Below, one piece after another: positions 10,584-25,500 of a stretch of DNA of 64,000 nucleotides. The stretch is from Sphaerolaimus hirsutus. Its lineage: Eukaryota > Nematoda > Chromadorea > Monhysterida > Sphaerolaimidae. Both the position numbers and the translations under genes were made by a program. A model generated the notes under the pieces. The model was not told the origin of the DNA. It searched no databases and was given only the letters and a program-made list of their open reading frames with translations. Every line of letters begins with the position of its first letter. Within the stretch, counting starts at the first letter, position 1. The DNA lies in assembly GCA_964036195.1 (NCBI GenBank), contig OZ038451.1, positions 19,356,318 to 19,420,317 of the forward strand. Reading direction: 5' to 3'.

Positions 10584-13500
10584 TCATTGCAACAGCATTT
10601 GTCCACTCTTTGCCGCTAAACTATCAATCATTTTCTCCCTGCCTTTGCCCAATTTTCTCGCTAAATCCAAAGCAGTTTCATCCTGTCTATTCTTTAAAAA
10701 TGGCGATGCATCGTGCCTGAAAACAATTAGAATAAAAAGTACTTTAACTGTTTTTGAACATTTGGAATCAGTCATAAAAAGGAAAAAGTCATAACAAATA
10801 TTTTAAAAAACTTACTCCAACAAAATATTCACCATTTGCTGACCATCTGCACCACCAAGTTTCACTGCTTCATGGAGTGCACTAGCTTTGTTTCTGTGAG
10901 GTTCAAAGTACCTAATTGTTGTGATTCAAAACTGGCATCATATTCATGACCAGCCCAACAAGAAATGCCGATTTAGGACATGTAAATAAGTGTCCTAATC
11001 CCAACAGTGAGAAGTGATAATTATTAGGCAACTCTTTGAAAATGTGAAGCTTCAAATTCCAAGTTCAAGTTCACAGGGCATTTGTACCTTTAATTTTGGA
11101 TTTAGATGGCGAATAATTATCTGGTGTTGATTGCGCAAGTAGACAAGTGGCAAGAAAAGTAGCAAATATATGATAAGTTAAGATACAAGTTTACTTTTCA
11201 CCTTACATGCAACATGTTGCTAGACTTACATGCCAAATTGTTTATTCGCATCGGCGCCTGCCTCCAATAACACCTGGACAGCGTCAGAAAAACCATTTTG
11301 AATGGCCAATATTAGCATTGGTGTTTGTCCATTTTGATGCTGATGCACTGCATTTACATTGGCACCCTGAAAGATTTGGTTCACCGTTGTAGTACAACTA
11401 TTGTAGTTCACCTTCACACTGGTTGGTCTTACGGCTTCCCAAATTAGGGACAAATAAACAAGCATAACTAAAAAACATGAGCTGGACATAAAATCACTGA
11501 AGAGTAGGAATTCTTCCAACAACTTGAATGCGTTAGACAATATGCAACAAATAAATACTCTGCACACTGGCAGAAAGGTGCTAAATACACAGAAATGTTG
11601 TTTATATACGAAATACAATTGCAAATAACCTGACTGATTAGTTTTTGCACAGTCTCAACATCCTGCTCGGGCATCTGTATTTCTTTGAAGAGTTCCTCCG
11701 TCAAATTTTGTTCCTTCTCTCTGTCATAATTCTTCGGTTTTGACCGAATTTCATTATTAACATTCTTAATCCTGTTGTAATTTTGCTGATTTTTGACGTC
11801 CAATGAACGCTTTTTCAGCTCACTCTCAATGCGATTGTCCCTGATCAATTTTCCCTGTTCCGCGACCTTTTGAGCCGCCGTTTGGTGTCTGCCTGTGGCA
11901 TTTCTTGGCAACGGTTGTCCTGTAATTGTGACGAAATTGAATGTAATATTTTTCCACGTGTTTTCACACAATGAACAACTGCAAATAATCGATCGAGCCC
12001 TACATTGGACAAATTCTCAAAAATCAAAATAACTACCGTATTACCTCGAAATACCCCCAGGGGGTTTATTATTTCGCCAGCAAAATTTGAGGGGGGATAA
12101 TTCGAGGGGGGGTTATTCGAGGGGTGGGTCTATTTTTTCGCCAGAAATTTTCGGAAATTCCCCATACTCAGACGTAGGAAAATCAAACAATTACATCGAT
12201 GTAGATGTGTTTATAGGCATATATAACTGTCTTTATACATAAACCCTTCCCTAACATCACTCAATCATCGGTTTTAACGTGTGTTCTGCATTGTACAGAT
12301 CACAAACTGCGGTATTTGTCATGTACGTTCTCTTTACACTCAATCTTAGGGGGGTATTTCGAGGGGGGGGGGGTTTATTATTTCCTCAGCCGAATTTTAG
12401 GGGGGGTATTTCGGGGGGGGGTGGGGTTAATTCAAAGGGGGGGGGGGTGAATTTGAGGTAATACGGTATAAAAAAATTACTTTCCGCAGTGTCCTTTGCA
12501 GGCACTTAAATACAGAAAAGGCGATGGGAAATATGAATACCTATGAGTAGCCCCTGCTGAATAACTTTCCAGGGGACTTACCTATTTGAAAATCAACAGT
12601 ATGCATTCATGCTAATTTGCTTCAAAGTAAAAACGACCATATGCCGGTACACATCTAAACCCATTACACATCTAGACAGAGTCTGCGGCTAAACAGCGAT
12701 TATCCACATATTGGATCGATTAAGTCTATCATTCAATCAAACGTAGCTCATAATTCAGCGGAGCTGGCAGCATGCATTGTTTCCATTGTCAGCGCGCCCG
12801 AATTTGGTTGGATGATGGTGATATTAGTGGACACACCCGCTCTACAGTGGGCAGTAAACACAAAAGCATAGAGGTCTATGCCTTTATGTTTGCCGCCCAC
12901 TGTAGAGCGAGCGTGTGAAGTATCACACTCATCTCTTGGTGGTAGAATTAGATGAGTGGCGGTTTAAATGTGTTATGGGTTTAGATGGGCACTAGGCCTC
13001 AGTATCAGTTGTACAAACCAGTGCTCCTAGACGATGACAAATTGTTTGCCGGTTGATTTTGATTGAGTTGAAAGTCCAGTGTCAAAGTGACAATGCCCTC
13101 GTTTGCGTACACATCCATGAAAGCGTCTTGCAGCTGCGGGAAACATGTTTAAATTCTATCGTATTTTTTACCTTGTATATGGAAATGGTCCGACAATTTT
13201 ACAAAAAAATTGTCTAATTATATCTGTGAAAATTATTGTCTAATTATATCTGTGAAAATTATTGCCCAATGTAAACCTGGTGGTGTGGTACATTTTTTAG
13301 GTCAAGAACATATGCAGCGCGATATCTGCTTGTGGAACTTTTTTAAAATGTATTGTTTCAAAAGTAATGGCTGGATTGGCGACATTTGTGTAGATTATCC
13401 AAGCCTATCAAGTGCGTCGCTATGTTATGCTTGGACTAAGCCTAAGCCGCCCGCTTTGCATTTTCCTGAAGGAAACACTCCATCATGACGCCATCGTTAA

Positions 13501-16500
13501 TAAAATCAAAATCGTTTAAAAAAACGTTTCAGGTAAAAAATTCATTTTAATTTTAAAATTTCTACGCTCACCTTTCCAATATTCTGAGCACTCAATCTGT
13601 CACCAAAATCTCGTTTATCACCAACATATTCCATCAATTCATTGGCCACATGCGCAACCTGAATTTTCCATGCATGTTCGTGCTTGAATGTTTGCTGTTC
13701 ACCAGAAAAAGGTGTAAAATCTGCATTTCTGTTGCGCTCTATTCCTGGTCCCACGACAGCTGTGGGCTTGTTATTGACGCCTTTGTGGAGTTTTTTGAAA
13801 ATGTTATTCTGGTAATATTAATATAGTGTTTTAGATAAAATAATAGAATTTTCTCAATCAATTAACACAACATGCAGCTAAGAAAGATTGTATTTGGTGA
13901 ATAGTCGATTTGAAAACGACACAAGTTTCAAACAACTACCTATAATGAAATGTGACTTTACAGTATACCTTAGGCATTCTAAGCATGTTGACATATGCGA
14001 AACTAAAACTTATTGATTAGCGTAATTGACCAGCTATCTTCTGAAATGATAATTTCACTAAAATGCCATTGCTGACATATTCAAGGGGAGGAGCACAGTC
14101 AATCAGTGCACTTAACTGACATTTATGATTATTTATGCTGACAAATGTAAGCAATAGTTTGCTAGCTTTCTCAGGTTTTGCTAATCTGGCACCAAGTAAT
14201 TTATCAGCTGAACTTTTATATTATTTACATTGAAAAACTTCGCTGAAAAGCAGCCCACCTTGTGTCTGGCCACTAAATGGCATGTTTGCTCTGAGTACAT
14301 CCTCAATGGGCGTACCCTTCACAATTTGCACTTTCTGCAATGTTTTCTATTATTACATCATGTGTCAAAAGTGAAATTTATAGACTATTTATATTCTGGC
14401 AACAAACCCTGTCACCAACTACCAAAGTTGTCCCTTCATCCGTTGCTTGGGTATTTGATTTTGCATTTGCCTTGCTGTGAAGTTAAATATGATGCCAATT
14501 GGAGTACCGTATTACCTCGAATTATTCCCCCCCCCCTTGAATTACCCCCCCCCTCGAATTAACACCCCTCAAAATGGGCTGGGGAAATAATAAACCCCCC
14601 CTCGAAATACCCCCCCTTCGGAATGATGTACGTCATGTACATAATAAATACGTCATGTACGCAATGTACATGATGTATATTACTGTTAATTTGCATTGCA
14701 GCTACACATAGAGTAGTTTGTGTAGGTGCTACACGTTTTTATGTCCAAATATATCCTGTTTGGACACATTTATTACCTATTTTGGGTACGCAAATGCCTA
14801 CTATTTACTACGATCCTTACGAAAATTTCTGACGAAATAATAACCCCCCCCCTCGAATTAACCCCCCCTCAAATTTTGCTGGGGAAATAATAAACCCCCA
14901 TGGGGGTATTTCGAGGTAATACGGTAGTTTTATTTCTTGTGGAGGTTTGAAAAACTTGTAAAAGTAAAATATTGTGATAAACTTTGACTTCACATTTGTT
15001 TCAACATAATATAAATGTGTTGCGAAATACCATATTGCTCAAAAATTGCTTCAACTCTTATTTAGTCCAATTTGAAAAAGTGTTTTCTGATTGAGTGAGT
15101 GAATACATGCACTGACGTGAGAACAAGTGTACTTAAAATTACTAGAATATTAATACTTATCTTTTCTCTAAACATAAAGAGAAATTGAGACATTCACTCA
15201 CAACACATGAAAAAATCATAGCAAACAATAGAACAACACAACAAAACAAAAACAATGGTAAATTGTAATGTAGTGCATTGATTTGTGGGTGCAAGGCATA
15301 AATGCAAGTAAATACTCACTCATTCCACTACCACAACCCACCTGACCACACTGACAACATAAGTTACAGCAAGTATAGTAATGGCAGCCATAATCAATGT
15401 TTCACACAGGAAGAACATAAGTGTCCTTGGCTGGCTAAGCCATTCACACATAGCTTGACCCCTGGTCCTCTGTGAGCCTGATAGTGAAAAAATTATGTCA
15501 CAGGAGGATCTTTGGTAATTTTTGGGGTTTGTTAAGAATTGGGGAAATTTCATCAATTAGTCTTGCCATTTTTAATAGAATATGACTAAACTGTACCAGG
15601 GACCAGGGCTTGCAGTATTGTAACTTTTATTCACGAGGAGCAGGACGAGAGGGCTTGTATTGGATTGGCAATTTTTGGTCAAAAAATTGGAGTATTTACT
15701 ACTGAGCAGGAGGTAGCATAAAGAAAATTCTGAACAGGTTAAATGTATTTGAATTCTATTGTGAAGTTATTATTATATTTCAAAGCCCAATTTATGTAAC
15801 ACTAGAAATTAGAAAATCGCTAGAACTTGAACTTGATCAATTTTGGGGCTGGGACAAGGGAGTCCTGATTTTTCCATGAATTTCAGGATTTTGACATCTG
15901 AATCAGTGTCATTTCCATTTTAACACAACCCAAGACCTACCACTATATTTTTGCTGCTGTCTGTTCTGCCATGACAAAAGCATGTCAGTTGTGGTGGCCA
16001 CTTGCCCAGCACTTGTAACATCCTTGCCTGTCTGAAAATGATTTTTGGTTCTATTTACATCTGTTGAATATTCTTTTTTTGGTGAGCAAGCTTGGTTGAA
16101 ATATACCCAAACTTGAAATGATTTCAGTAATGTTATGTTTTTGTTTTCATGTGTGTTGGGAACATAAATTTAGCAACAATTAATTTGTAAGCAATGTTCA
16201 TAGAGCTTCTTCTTCATATGTGTCAAAAATGTCCTCAATTGGGATCAATTGCATTGTGTCTACCCACTTCCATTTGCCAATTCCAAAATGACAACAAGAT
16301 AGGTAAGTAAAATATTAAAAAAACGTTGAATGTATTACGTCAAAAAATTATAAATAATTCTGCCCATCCAATGCCCAATTCTTTGCCACAAAAGAACCCA
16401 TCCAATTCAGCTAACCTCCAAATTGTGCTGGTAATATCCACAATGTAGTTCACTTGTGGGCACATTAGCGTGCAAAGCACCCCTTTCAGGCAATGTGTGA

Positions 16501-19500
16501 TCTGTGTGGCCAACGCAAGAACATACCATGCTGCATATTTTCAAAATTCAGGAATGAATGTTAAGGGTGTGAGGCGGTCAGAGAGGGGGCTGTCCAGAGA
16601 AGATACAGATACTGTATAAATACGTGTTGGTTTGTTAGGGCTAGCGCAAGCCCCACAATCCTGTGAAATATCCAGAGTTGTTACTTGTTACTGAACTTTT
16701 TCAAAAGTATATGTAAATGTAAGTATTTATTTTTTACTCACCGAAAAGTATAGAAAATGTAAATTACTGTTTTTACTCGTAGTCATGCGTAAATGTGAGT
16801 AAAATACTTTTTTCCCCAAGAAAATGTAAAAGCGAGTACTTTCCCTCGGAAAACGTAAAAACTACTACAGTTGACAGTCAGTTTTACACTAGAGAGTGAG
16901 TTTTACACTGGAAGACATAATATATGTCGTTCTTTAGTGATTATTTAGTATTTTTTTGAAAAATGATATGATTTCTTCAAAATTTTCTTATTTTAGCAAC
17001 ATAAAATTGGGATTTTCGCAACAAAAATACGTTTCCCTGCACGCGTGTACTTTTAAAATGTACGCGTAAAATTGCGTACAATACTTTAATGAAAAGTATA
17101 TGTAAATGTATTTACCGCGTACTCGCGTACGCGTATTTTTCGAGTAAATGTACATACATTTTAACAACTGTGGAAATATCATGCAATATGTGGAGTAATG
17201 TCACTTAAATTTTTTAAATGTCATGTAGAATGTAAAGTGCCCTGGAAAAATCCTTTTATTTACTGGGCATTACATATTGATGGCACTGCACAACTTTTGT
17301 ACAACATATGAAATGTCATTTTATTTACATTTTGGTGCCAAGCCAAGGCCAAGGTGCAGAACTAAGATATCCCACAGTTTGTAAATCAAGGCATGATCCA
17401 TAAATATGAGGGTAAAATAATGGCATGAGTCACCCTCACGACAGTACACATGTTTTGGTTGATTTGTATTACATTACACATTGGTTTAATTGCACATAAA
17501 AACATTTTTTCATTCATTTTTATGCATTTTTTATGGACTGCCTGATCTCGAATCAAACAGACACATTTGAGGTGTCAGAGTTTCCATGACTCTCCTCACT
17601 CGTTTCTGGCATGGTCGATACATTTTTCAAGCTACATGCTTGTTGTTTGTTTCCTGCATGACAAAAACAAAACAATTTTAAATAAATTTAATTGAATAAA
17701 TTAATTAGAAATCGGTATGTTTATTTACCTCCACTGGCCCATGATGTGATCATCCCGTTTGCATTGCACAGTGGCTTCACACTGGCTGGGGCGAATTCCG
17801 CAAGTAGACGAGTGACAATGAATGTTATGTGATTCATGGTAAGAGAAAGTAAAAACGAGTGAACTTACAAAATAGACAAAACAGAGTTATGATCAAAAAT
17901 TTCAGCAACTCAATTTTCAGCTTTTAATTTTCAGCATTAGTTTTAATGTTTCAGCATTTTAATCCATGTCTGAGTTGATGGACAGAGGTAAACTCAAATT
18001 CATTCAAACCTTATTTATGAGTTTTCAAAATTGGTGAAATTTTGGTCGTAAAGTTGTGTATGTAGGGTCAACACTCGGCCATTCAAAGTTTGCTTGTCAC
18101 TTGACCTGCCACTTATAATTTTACTTATCATTTATCCTTTACTTGTCACTCGTCACTTGAGGAATTGGCACCTGGTGTGAATGTTATATCATTGTGCACC
18201 TGAACAAAAGTGTTACATTATGTTTATAATGAAAACATGACAAAGTTATTGTCTCAGATCTTAAGATTAGACATTTAAAAATTGAATGAAATTGAGTTTG
18301 TTTCTGTGTTCTCATTTTTCCAGAGTTGGAAAAACGTACTTACGTTTACCCGAAATACCCGGTTATTTGGGTTTTTTGTACTTATGTTTACGTTTACGTT
18401 TTTCAAAAATACCATTACGTTTTGTTACGTTTTCCTGACCAAAATTCCCGGGTACTGGGGAAAACGTAAAAAACTTGTGATCGTTCACACGTGCACATGT
18501 TCAAATGGGCTGCACCACCTGCAGCCAACAATATTCTTATGTTTTTGCATAAATGTAACATGTATACATACAAACAAAAAAGCGTTATATGAAAACGTGA
18601 CTGCACGCGTGCACTTACACATGGAATACTGGGTACATATTCATAAATGTGTTCAAATGCTGAACACAGAAACCTTTTTGTTTATTTGTGGAGCCTTGCG
18701 TTAATAAATTTTTTGAGATGAGTTCCGACAACGCTAGTTGCAACAACTGTGAGTAGCACACATTTTGAAACTGGCAGGGCGAGTGCAATCTCTGGTGCCA
18801 GCCAATCCCAGACTCTGTAGGATGCCCTGTAAAATGTTAAATTTCATGCAAATGTCAAAACTCATGTAAAATGCCCAGCAAAATGGCAAAGATTTGCCAC
18901 CTGCCAGAGCATTTTGCATGACTTTAGACACTTTGCATGACATTTGACATTTTACAGGGCATTTTATAGGGTCTGGGAGTGACGCCAGTCATGACGTGTG
19001 AAAATAATGGTATTTTCCAAAGCACAATGGCAAATACTGTGTATAAATTTTTTTTTACGTTTACGTTTTATTTTATGTATTCCTTGGTATTTTAAAAATA
19101 CCTTACGTTTTAGTATTTATACTTTTGATTTGAAAAAGGTATTTACGTTTACGTTTACGTTTTCCAAAAATACCAGTATTTGCACAACTCTGCATTTTTC
19201 ATTCGAAATGTCTCGCGAATGAGTGAAGAGAAAAAACAGTATGTGAGTAGAAATAAAAACCTGTCTTGCGTATAACCTCGTGAACTGCACATTATACAGC
19301 TTCTGAACAAACACTCCATCATGATGTCATAATATTAAATTTAAATTGTTCCAAAATTGGTATAATACGCTGTTGCATAAGACCAAGTAACGTATTACCT
19401 CGAATTATCCCCCCCTTGAATTATCCCCCCCTCGAATTAACCCCCCCTCAAAATGGGCTGGGGAAATAATAAAAAACCCTCGAAATACCCCCCTCCGGAA

Positions 19501-22500
19501 TGATGTACATCATGTATGCAATGTACATGATGTATTTATTACTACTTATTTGCATCGCAGCTACACTTATACGCTCATTTGTATACAGATATACATCTGA
19601 GGCCCCAATATAACCTATATTCTCACATTTATTACCGTTTTTGTGTAAGAAAAACCATGTACTTTAATATGAATTTCACGAAAATTTCTGGCGAAATAAA
19701 AAAAACCTCGAATTAACCCCCCTCAAATTTTGCTGGCGAAATAATAAACACCCATGGGGGTATTTCGAGGTAATACGGTGTATGCACAATTTGCACATGT
19801 GCACTGTGCTGTCGATTTGCTATCAAAACGCTGTTAAACGACACACGTTCAAATGCTCTGCTGTTCGGGAAGAGAAATAAAAAGAGACATTTCTCCACAC
19901 ACAAAAACATTACTCATCATTTGAAAGTGAAATACCTGTTCAGATCTGGGAAAATCATCACATTTGTTGGCCATTCTTGAGTATCCTTTAGACATCCTAT
20001 TCGCCTGCAAACGCAGAAGTTGTTAGAAAATACTTAAAAACTTTTTACAGAAGGAAAACGCAAGAAAATTACTAACACAGATGGAAACTCCGTATTTGAT
20101 ATTCCCAGTTAGACCCTGGTGGACCTAGTTTTGCCCAGTTGTTTTTGGGGTACCTAGAATATTCCGAAGCCTACACTCAATCAAATGCCATTTCTTAAAG
20201 ATCGATTTACCTTCTAATATTTAAGCCTGTAACTGCAGAAGATAAGAAAAATAAAAACAATCACTAATTATTATGCCCTGTGAGTGAATGACTTTAGCAA
20301 TAAATATGTTAAAAAAATTACTACTCTCATTTTTCACTAAAAAATAAAGCATCTAAATACCTATAACATCAGAAGTTAATGCAAAGACAAATATACAACC
20401 CTGTGTAGATGTAGATAAAAGCAGCATCAAGTTTAACTAAAAAGCATCAAGAAACTGAAGTCATGCTAAAATAAAATGTCACACCACTCTCATCTATGTA
20501 CTTTATTTACATATATTGAAGGTGGCACTTTAATGGTGCCATATATCTACACATCTCACTTACACTGAGCTGAGATGCATGCATTTTAATGAAAATGGAC
20601 TTTCACAGTATTTTCTGGATTAAATATGCTGGTTGAATTAGAAACATGCCTTGAAATTGCAGGGCTAAATTTAGAATGGCTGTTTTCTTTGTGAGAGAAT
20701 ATATATTTTGTGAACATGAATGATGATTCAGAGAAATACAGTAGACAGATGTGCCACCGAATATTTACATGATGTTTCACATCACATCTTAATAGGATAA
20801 TCTGTTTAGTGGGTGGCACTATCTTCAGAGAAAAGAAAGCACTTTCAAGGTGATGAAGCACATTAATGATGATGTTTTAGTTTAACATTTTCAAACTTTC
20901 AAAAACACTCAATTTTTTCAAGAATATGCTGCAAAAGCATACCATTTCCGTGGGAAAGTTATTCAAGAGGTGAATTTTTGAAGGTGGTGAGCTATTTTTG
21001 GCAGAATTCACGTGTATTTCTAATATTAATTGATTCTGAAAAAACATTAGAAAATTTACAGAAAACTGCTGTGAATTAACAATGATACACAGCGCTCACC
21101 ATACAAACTGCATTGTAACATTAACTTCAGCAACCTACATGACCCCTATAGCCAATAAACTGTCATAAATACATTTTTTTGCAAAATCATGGCATTTTTG
21201 GTTATATTTTGTGCAGTTTTTGGGCATTTTTGGGCGCCCATCTATTTCCGCACACTTTCCGCCTGCCCAACTTGTAACTTTTTGGAATCAGAAAATTTTG
21301 TGAATGATTTCACATTCTGAATTTTCAGAATTTCCTATTTAATGGGGGAAGCTACACAAATAAAAAATTCCGTCAATTGATAAAAATGAAATCATCTTAT
21401 TCAAAAACATATTCAAAATTGTCGGTTTCCAGAAACGATCAGTTGACTGAGTCAGCTTGTGCGTGCACGCTGATGTGGGGGGGGGCCTTCAAGTGGGGGT
21501 TTTCAGTGTCGATTTTCCAGAATATACCATACGTATTTCTGATTAAGTGCCGAAAGCAGGAATTCCTGGCGTAATTATTTACATGCTATAAATTTACATT
21601 ATTTCACAATTTATAAATAGGTAATCATTTGAAGTAAAAACTACAAACACCATAGAAGATAAGTAAATGAAGCTCCACTTTTCATAGTGCAGTGCAATGA
21701 AATGAAAATAACAAAAATGCGCATGCTTGAAGGTAGTAAAACAAACGTCATCATGCAGGATGCACAGAAACAAGGCTGAAGCCACTATAATTGACTTGTG
21801 CTATATAAATATTTGCATTAATTTGTGGCATAATTTTATGACTACCGAGACATGCCAAGGGAAATCAATCAGATTAACAACGTTACTAATTGCCACAATA
21901 ATTTGCAAAAGTAATTTTACAAATATTTACAATACAGGTGGGCAAAACCGCAGGTGGACAAGTCCAGTCACAAGAAAAGTGAAAGTGAAGCCATGAGCGG
22001 GAAGTCAAGTGACAGGTAAACTTGTCAGCGGCAAATACCTTTGATAAAAAAGTGTCTGTCTATCCTTATAAGTTTACTACATTTAGCACTTATAAGTTAA
22101 AGTATTTCACCATTCACTTTTCTGCCATTGCCTGCTTGTGAAATCAACACTGGCTGTTACAAATAATCAAGTGGTGTAGTCACTCAAAATACAACAATTC
22201 ACAGCAAGGAAAAGTTGCATAAAAAGAAAAACTTAAAATATGCCCATCACAGGTAGTGTAGGTTAGATACTTAGTATTAAATTGAGTGAAGCAATTTTTG
22301 AACAACTGCAAATAGGTGTAATAAGAAAGTATAATTGTATTTTACCAACCTGGCTTCAGCTACAGCTTTGCTGAGATCTGATGTTAATAAGGCACCACAG
22401 TTTGTACAAAAGTGACCATTTGAAATCGGTACATGGCATTGAGGACATAGTGGCTTTAGATTGGGGTCATTCTTTTTTGAACACTGTAAATATGTTTCGA

Positions 22501-25500
22501 TTTAAGTCGGTGTGTACGCACCATTTAAATTATTATTCATTTTTCATATACCTTTCTTCCACATGAACCGCAAAATGTTGCGTCCACAGAATTTGAACTT
22601 CTGCAGAACATACACAATCTGCTTTTTGGTTCAATTTCATGTGAAATCTGGAAGGGTGTTTGAAATTCATAAGTGCCTTGACTACTTTAGTGCCCGCGTG
22701 AGCTCACCCTGTAAATTGATTCTTTCTGGAAACTGAACTAGGTATTTTGGAACCTTTTGTTAATGAAATCACATCATCACTTCAAAAAGCTATCCACACA
22801 GTTCAGTGTTCAGAAAAAAATCAGTTTACAGAGTGAGCCTGCGTAGTTGAGCTAAAACCTAATGTGAATTCACGTATTAGCCCCAAGCGCACAAGTTTAT
22901 CACCACAATTTATGAAACTGCTAAAGGTTGTTGACTGACTCCTCATTCAGGTAAACTCAAATGTGTTCAAAAAGCTTATCACTTTGAACCTGTGAACTAC
23001 AGTGTGCTTGGGGCATTCAATACATACTTTAGTCAAGAAAATTTTCTACCTGATTTTGGTCACAGGTCTGCACAATTTGCATTGTTGCCTTTTTGATGTT
23101 CAGTCCACACTGAGGACAAAACTTTTGACCCGCACGGTACTGTGAACAGCACTCAGGGCAACTGTATTATGAAAATATATTTGCCGTATATCCTCAATTA
23201 AGTCCCCCCTCGAAAAACTCCCCCTATTAACTGACTGAGGAAAAAAATACCCCCTTCCTCGAACAACTCCCCCTATTAACTGACTGAAAAAAATACCCCC
23301 TTCCTCGAAAAACTCCCCCCACTTTGATGTGTGGGAAAGACATCCATGTATAAAAATGTTTTTATGGATGTGTTTAAACTGTTTATGGTTTATGGGTAAC
23401 TTTCACGGGTGAATTTTACCCCTTTCATTAGTCACGATGGAAATTCCAACTCTGGATCCAGCAACGAATTAATGTACTTTTCCAGTTCCAACTTATGTGA
23501 ATTCCATAAACAAATTTGTAAACTGCGTTAAGTTGAAAAATCAGAGCAAAAAATTATTTCCATACCGAATTCAACTTACATTTGTGGCGGAGAAAATTTC
23601 GTCATCTGTCTTTGACTCTCAGAAAAATTGTTTCTCCTTCTAAATTTGTGACCAGAAACTGCCGATCCCGGTCTCGATCCGGATGAATTTCGGCTTTTAA
23701 ACTGATTATTTAATGATAATGCGCTGACCGCTCGTCGCATGTGGGAGTAGTTTGACTGGAAAATTTATAAAGTATATTTGAAATCATTCCGGTCGGTATC
23801 CACAGTCAGAGGCGAGTAAATTGAATTGAATTGACTTTGAAAATAGCAAAACTTATAGATGTATCGATAATTGACAAAAAAGTTAAAAAATGTGATATTT
23901 TTATTGAAGGCATTGAATTCAACCATATTTATCATACTACAAATTTTCAATTAAATTTGCAGCCAAACAAATAAATAAATAACGCTTTGGGTTCAACTCA
24001 ACCAACGTATAAAAATGCACCAAGTCGCTTACCCAGGCATCTCTAGATCTATATCTAAATCCTCCATTGGTATCATCATTCAAAACAGACATTCTATCAG
24101 CTGCACCACCATAAAGTAAACTTTCATTGTCATTGTTTTCATGCAGGTAAAATGTCCTTGTCACAATTTTGCTATCATGCTGTCCATCTCTGCAAAACAA
24201 AACGATGAAAATTTTAGCAAAACATCATAATAAAATATGTGTGCAAGTTTACCCTGTAAACTGAATCTGTAAAGTGAAAATTTCGGAATGTGTTTTCGTA
24301 TAAAATGGCGCGCGGTAGACTGGAATTTTGCGCTTCGCATTTAAACGATTTTTTGTGAAGCAAAAAATTGCGGAAATGAGAACGACGCGTTTGATTGGAA
24401 AAAAAATTCGACACAGACGGGAATTGCGCGAATTTTATATGTATCTCCTCAGAAGCGATTTTAGAAAATAATAGGACTAATTCTAACTCCGGCGATTAAG
24501 AAAAAATCTACCTAAAAAAACCTACATATTTTTTTAAATCGGGCAGCTTGAAAAAAATCGATTTTTTTCCAACCCGAATATGCGGTCCGCAGAGCAAAAC
24601 CAAAACTTTCAGTCTACTATGCGATAAAGATTATGACATCATCCTATTCGAAACCATTTATTGTAAATTTTCAGATTTCAAAGTGATCTACCACAAACAC
24701 TAAGCAACAATAAACCTGCTAACAGCCACAGCTTTTACCACAACAGCACCACCTTTACCACAGTTGATATCCCCTTGTTGCAAATAGAACGGTCTGTCAT
24801 ACAAATTGGTTTGGTGCTGGGCACCGACCGGTGCAAATGGTGCTGGATTGGTGCCATTTGTGGTGTAGAAAATGTTCACATCGGGTGTGGCTGGAAAGTT
24901 TTGGGGTATTTCGTGTTTTTCTTGAGTAAAAAGTGACGTGGCAATGTAGTAGAATTATATACCGTATACTAGTGATGGAAAAGCGCCAGAAAAAAGAGCG
25001 CCAGGCGCCAAGGGCGCCATGGCGCCATTCGGAAAGTGGGCGCCAAGCGCCAAGGGCGCCACAGAAAAAGGGCGCCAGGCGCCAAGGGCGCCATGGCGCC
25101 ATTCGGAAAGTGGGCGCCAGGCGCCAGGGGCGCCACGGAAAAATGGCGCCAAGCGCCAAGGGCGCCATGGCGCCATTTGAAAAATAGGGCGCCACGCGCC
25201 AAGGGCGCCAGTATAAATAGGTGCGTACAACACCCTGTGTGTGCTAAAAATGCTTCTACGGCACTGTAGTACATGCATTTACATCTTAATTCACGTTCTC
25301 CAGGATTTAATTAACAAAAACAAGACTAGCAACATAATATTTTTATATAAAATCCACATGACAAATTCAAGCACAATGGAAATTGTCATTAGACAACTAT
25401 CCATTCACTTCAAATAGACTTTTTCAATCAATGTTCCCTTGAAATGGACAAAAACGGAATTGCAACGATTTGAATCCATTGATTTATGATTTTGCAAGTT

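Noticed and set aside
20080..20180. Extra DZANK1-like exon in the large intron
   Set aside because: Pieces flanked by AG and GT exist but do not fit the phases of the neighbouring exons, and the peptides look unlike the family.
24797..25278. Overlapping Gly/Ala/Trp/Arg-rich ORFs on both strands
   Set aside because: They translate the GGCGCC palindromic repeats of a hAT-like element with a proven 8-bp target duplication.
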